Assembly (NCBI RefSeq): GCF_039531695.1 | Contig: NZ_BAAAQN010000020.1 | Span: 1-64,000, forward strand | Source of the DNA: Catenulispora yoronensis | GTDB lineage: Bacteria; Actinomycetota; Actinomycetes; Streptomycetales; Catenulisporaceae | Reading direction: 5' to 3' | DNA: 64,000 nucleotides | Shown: piece by piece, positions 61,829 to 64,000 of the stretch | Position numbering within the stretch: position 1 is the stretch's first letter | How the letters are laid out: each line of letters begins with the position of its first letter | Notes under the pieces: model-generated | Seen by the model: the letters and a program-made list of their open reading frames with translations, nothing else | Databases searched by the model: none | What the model was told of the DNA's origin: nothing | Program-made: the position numbers and the translations under genes

Positions 61829-62700
61829 ACCCCCACAGGCAGCCGGACCCCCACAGGCAGCCGGTCGGAGCCGCCGATCCGGTCCCGCGCGCGGGGCACG
61901 ATCAGCGGCCCGCCGGTCTCCGGGCACTCGATGATCACGCACGGCAGCCCGAAGACCTCGGTCACCAGTTCGGCGGTGACCACCTCGCCGGGCGGCCCGG
62001 CGGCGGCGACCTCGCCCTCGTGGAGGACGATGAGGTGGTCGGCGTAGCGCGCGGCCTGGTTCAGGTCGTGCAGCACCGCCACCAGCGTCCGGCCCTGCTC
62101 CTCGTGCAGGCGCGCGCAGAGGTCCAGGAACTCGACCTGATGCGCGATGTCGAGATAGGTGGTCGGCTCGTCGAGCAGCAGCAGCGGTGTCTCCTGCGCC
62201 AGCGCCATCGCGGCCCAGACCCGCTGCCGCTGCCCGCCCGACAGCTCGTCGACGGCACGCTCGGCGAGCGCCGCCACTCCGGTGGCCGCCATCGCCTCGG
62301 CCGTGGCCCGCTCGTCAGCCTCCGACCATCGCCGCAGCAGCCCTTGGTGCGGATGCCGGCCGCAGGCGACGAGTTCGGCGACCGTGATGCCGTCCGGCGC
62401 GGTGGGGGACTGGGGCAGCAGCCCGACGGTGCGGGCCACCTGGCGGGTCGGGAGCGAGGCGATGGCGGCGCCGTCCAAAAGCACGGACCCGGCGGCCGGG
62501 CGCAGCAGGCGGGCGAGCGCGCGCAGCAGGGTCGACTTGCCGCAGCCGTTGGGGCCGATGATGACGGTGAACGAGTTGTCCGGGATCGCTATGGTCAGCT
62601 CCTCGGCGACGACGCGGTGGTCGTAGGCGAGGGTGACGCCGTGGGCGGCGAGGCGCGAGGGGGCGGCGGTGGCCGGTCGCGGGCCGTCGGTGGTGGTCAT
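61810..62700 (-). CDS. Siderophore-type ABC transporter ATP-binding protein
   Basis: A 296-residue ATPase of the FecE/FepC type. Walker A IIGPNGCGKSTLLRAL is at residues about 48-61, the signature DELSGGQRQRVWAAMALAQ near 150 and Walker B LLLLDEPTTYLDIAHQ near 175. It drives ferric-siderophore or haem uptake with the FecCD permeases encoded upstream. The ATG at 62700 follows a 71-bp gap. The C-terminus carries the duplicated RLPVGV segment. Confidence 0.9.
   Translation of the reverse strand: MTTTDGPRPATAAPSRLAAHGVTLAYDHRVVAEELTIAIPDNSFTVIIGPNGCGKSTLLRALARLLRPAAGSVLLDGAAIASLPTRQVARTVGLLPQSPTAPDGITVAELVACGRHPHQGLLRRWSEADERATAEAMAATGVAALAERAVDELSGGQRQRVWAAMALAQETPLLLLDEPTTYLDIAHQVEFLDLCARLHEEQGRTLVAVLHDLNQAARYADHLIVLHEGEVAAAGPPGEVVTAELVTEVFGLPCVIIECPETGGPLIVPRARDRIGGSDRLPVGVRLPVGVQSSAV
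61829..61864. repeat. Exact 18-bp direct repeat at the DUF3068/ABC gene junction
   Basis: ACCCCCACAGGCAGCCGG is present at 61829-61846 and 61847-61864. It starts the base after the DUF3068 stop and, on the other strand, encodes RLPVGV twice near the C-terminus of the ABC ATPase. Confidence 0.88.
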
Positions 62701-62771
62701 GGAATCCGAATCCTTGGATGGTGGGGGTGATTGCGGAGGCGAAGGAGAGAGCGGCTTGGTCCCGGGTCGGC

Positions 62772-63842
62772 TCACGTCCGCCGCCGGTCCTGTCCGACCG
62801 CCAGCAGCCAGATCAGGTAGCAGCCCCCGAACAACCCGGTCACCACGCCCGCCGGCACCTGTCGGCCCGGCACCGCGTGCTGCGCCAGCCAGTCCGACAC
62901 CACCAGCAGCGCCGAGCCCAGCAGCGCGGACGGCAGCAGGTTCGGACCCGGTGCCCGCGTCAGCCGCCGCGCGAGCTGGGGCGCCGTCAGCGCGACGAAC
63001 GCCACAGGTCCGGCGGCGGCCGCGGCGAGCGCCGACAGCAGTACCGTGCACGTCAGCGCGAGGATCCGGGTGCCCGCGGTCCGGACGCCGAGTGCGTGCG
63101 CCGCGTCGTCCCCGAGCTCCAGCATCCGCAGCGACCGCGACAGTCCCAGCGCCGCCGCCGGCGTCGCCAGCGCCAGGCCGACCAGCACCGGCGCCGCGTC
63201 GTTCCAGCCGCGGCCGTCCAGGCTGCCGGTCAGCCACAGCATGGCCCGGGCCGCGTCGGTGAGCTGGGCCTTGGTCAGCAGATAGCTGTTCACCCCGGTC
63301 AGGATCGCGGTGACGCCGATGCCGACCATCACCAGCCGGTTGCCGTGCATACCGCCGTGCCGGGCCAGCGCGAAGATCAGTATCCCGGCCGCCGCGCCGC
63401 CCACGACCGCGCCGCCGGCCAGCGCCGCGCTGCCGCCCCCGGCGACGACCACGACGACCAGCGCCCCGGTCGACGCCCCCTGGGTGAAGCCGAGCATGTC
63501 CGGGCTGCCCAGCGGGTTGCGGACCATCGACTGCGATATCGCGCCGGCCAGCGCCAACGCCGCGCCGGCGGCCAGGGCCGTGGCCACCCGGGGCAGGCGC
63601 AGCTCCCGGACCACCAGCCGGTCGCCCGCGTCGCCGCCGCCGGTCAGGGCCTTGATCACGTCGGTGGCCGCGATGTGGTAGTCGCCGCTGCCCAGCGCGA
63701 AGACCGCCGCGGCGACCGCCGTCAGCGCCAGGGCCAGGCACACGGTGCCGGTGCGGGCCCGCCGCCGCCCGCGGGGCCCGGTCCTGCTTCTCTGACGCGG
63801 GGAACGCAGATCGCCGACCTCGACAGTGCCCACGCCGCTCAC
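62772..63842 (-). CDS. FecCD-family iron-siderophore ABC permease
   Basis: A 356-residue permease with about nine membrane helices. Family motifs include RLPRVATALAAGAALALAGAISQSMVRNPLGSPDMLGFTQGA near residue 90 and a C-terminal VAFVALTAPQLARRL element that contacts the ATPase. The first 30 residues are basic. GTG 63842 overlaps the upstream gene's stop (GTGA). It is the second permease of a FepD/FepG-like pair. Confidence 0.92.
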   Translation of the reverse strand: MSGVGTVEVGDLRSPRQRSRTGPRGRRRARTGTVCLALALTAVAAAVFALGSGDYHIAATDVIKALTGGGDAGDRLVVRELRLPRVATALAAGAALALAGAISQSMVRNPLGSPDMLGFTQGASTGALVVVVVAGGGSAALAGGAVVGGAAAGILIFALARHGGMHGNRLVMVGIGVTAILTGVNSYLLTKAQLTDAARAMLWLTGSLDGRGWNDAAPVLVGLALATPAAALGLSRSLRMLELGDDAAHALGVRTAGTRILALTCTVLLSALAAAAAGPVAFVALTAPQLARRLTRAPGPNLLPSALLGSALLVVSDWLAQHAVPGRQVPAGVVTGLFGGCYLIWLLAVGQDRRRT

Positions 63843-64000
63843 AGCCGCACCGCCTTTCCGCGCCGCCGCAGCAGGAAGTACAGGAACACCGGTCCGCCCA
63901 CGACGCTGGTCACCACGCCGACCTGGACCTCGCCCGGCCGGGCCACGACCCGTCCCAGCACATCGGCCCCCAGCAGCAGCACCGGGGCCAGGATCGCGCA
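63839..64000 (-). CDS. FecCD-family iron-siderophore ABC permease, C-terminal fragment
   Basis: The last 53 codons of a permease that continues beyond the right edge. The translation has the typical FecCD ending: LLLGADVLGRVVARPGEVQVGVVTSVVGGPVFLYFLLRR in outline, with a short basic tail. It is partner to the downstream permease and overlaps it by four bases. Confidence 0.9.
   Translation of the reverse strand, partial: CAILAPVLLLGADVLGRVVARPGEVQVGVVTSVVGGPVFLYFLLRRRGKAVRL

Noticed and set aside
1..64000. tRNA, rRNA, insertion sequence or prophage
   Set aside because: No tRNA-like cloverleaf, rRNA core sequence, transposase or phage structural gene was found by reading both strands.

Overview
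The window is about 64 kb of very GC-rich DNA. Coding regions show strong G/C bias at third positions, many GTG starts, and frequent ATGA or GTGA start/stop overlaps. The gene families (SARP/AfsR-type regulator, large LuxR regulator, SigK/RskA pair, F420-type PPOX protein, DUF3068, DUF3105, many TetR repressors) point to a chromosomal segment of a filamentous soil actinobacterium. A Catenulisporales-like or Streptomyces-like genome is my inference; the sequence does not name the species. I see no rRNA, tRNA, insertion sequence, prophage or CRISPR array.

Layout. 1-11 kb: a LuxR-family ATPase regulator, a truncated haemoglobin, a small secreted peptide, succinate-semialdehyde dehydrogenase, an alpha/beta hydrolase divergent from a TetR gene, a Kup potassium transporter, and a second TetR gene divergent from a FAD monooxygenase. 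11-17 kb: a 1263-residue SARP-NB-ARC-TPR regulator with a collagen-like insertion in its DNA-binding domain, an unknown acidic protein, and an aldo/keto reductase. 17-26 kb: NAD-dependent epimerase, cyclic-nucleotide-domain/thioredoxin-reductase-like flavoprotein coupled to a FUSC membrane protein, 2-hydroxyacid dehydrogenase, SDR and nucleoside hydrolase. 25-33 kb: Ser/Thr kinase, an ABC exporter, a YncE-propeller/phosphoesterase, and an orphan DasR-like operator before a truncated reading frame. 33-38 kb: secreted HNH-like protein, TetR/SnoaL pair, unknown protein, methyltransferase, and a Tat-exported cytokinin-dehydrogenase-like flavoprotein.

38.8-43.8 kb is a SigK island. The order rskA, sigK, DUF1295, DUF1365, FAD amine oxidase matches the Mycobacterium tuberculosis Rv0444c-Rv0449c locus as I know it, but the cyclopropane-synthase gene (ufaA1) is missing and a divergent LapA-domain gene is present. 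I find the same promoter (CCAATCC, 16-bp spacer, CGAAC/T) in front of sigK, the LapA gene and the amine oxidase operon, so the island looks like a self-contained SigK regulon.

43.8-49 kb carries an LPATG wall-anchored protein, a small P-loop kinase, a PPOX protein and an SDR-DUF2867 protein. 49.1-55.1 kb is a translationally coupled pair that I cannot assign: a 1294-residue protein with two hydrophobic segments, a possible propeller-like region and a histidine-rich tail, then a 679-residue pentapeptide-repeat protein. The remainder holds a DUF3105/DUF305 pair, a molybdate regulator with modABC, a DUF3068 protein, and a siderophore-type ABC importer running off the right edge.

A theme across the window is short tandem repeats, in frame inside linkers and tails or sitting exactly on stop codons. 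Three genes (aldo/keto reductase, pentapeptide protein, modC) end inside the first unit of a tandem array, and a fourth (DUF3068) ends one base before one.
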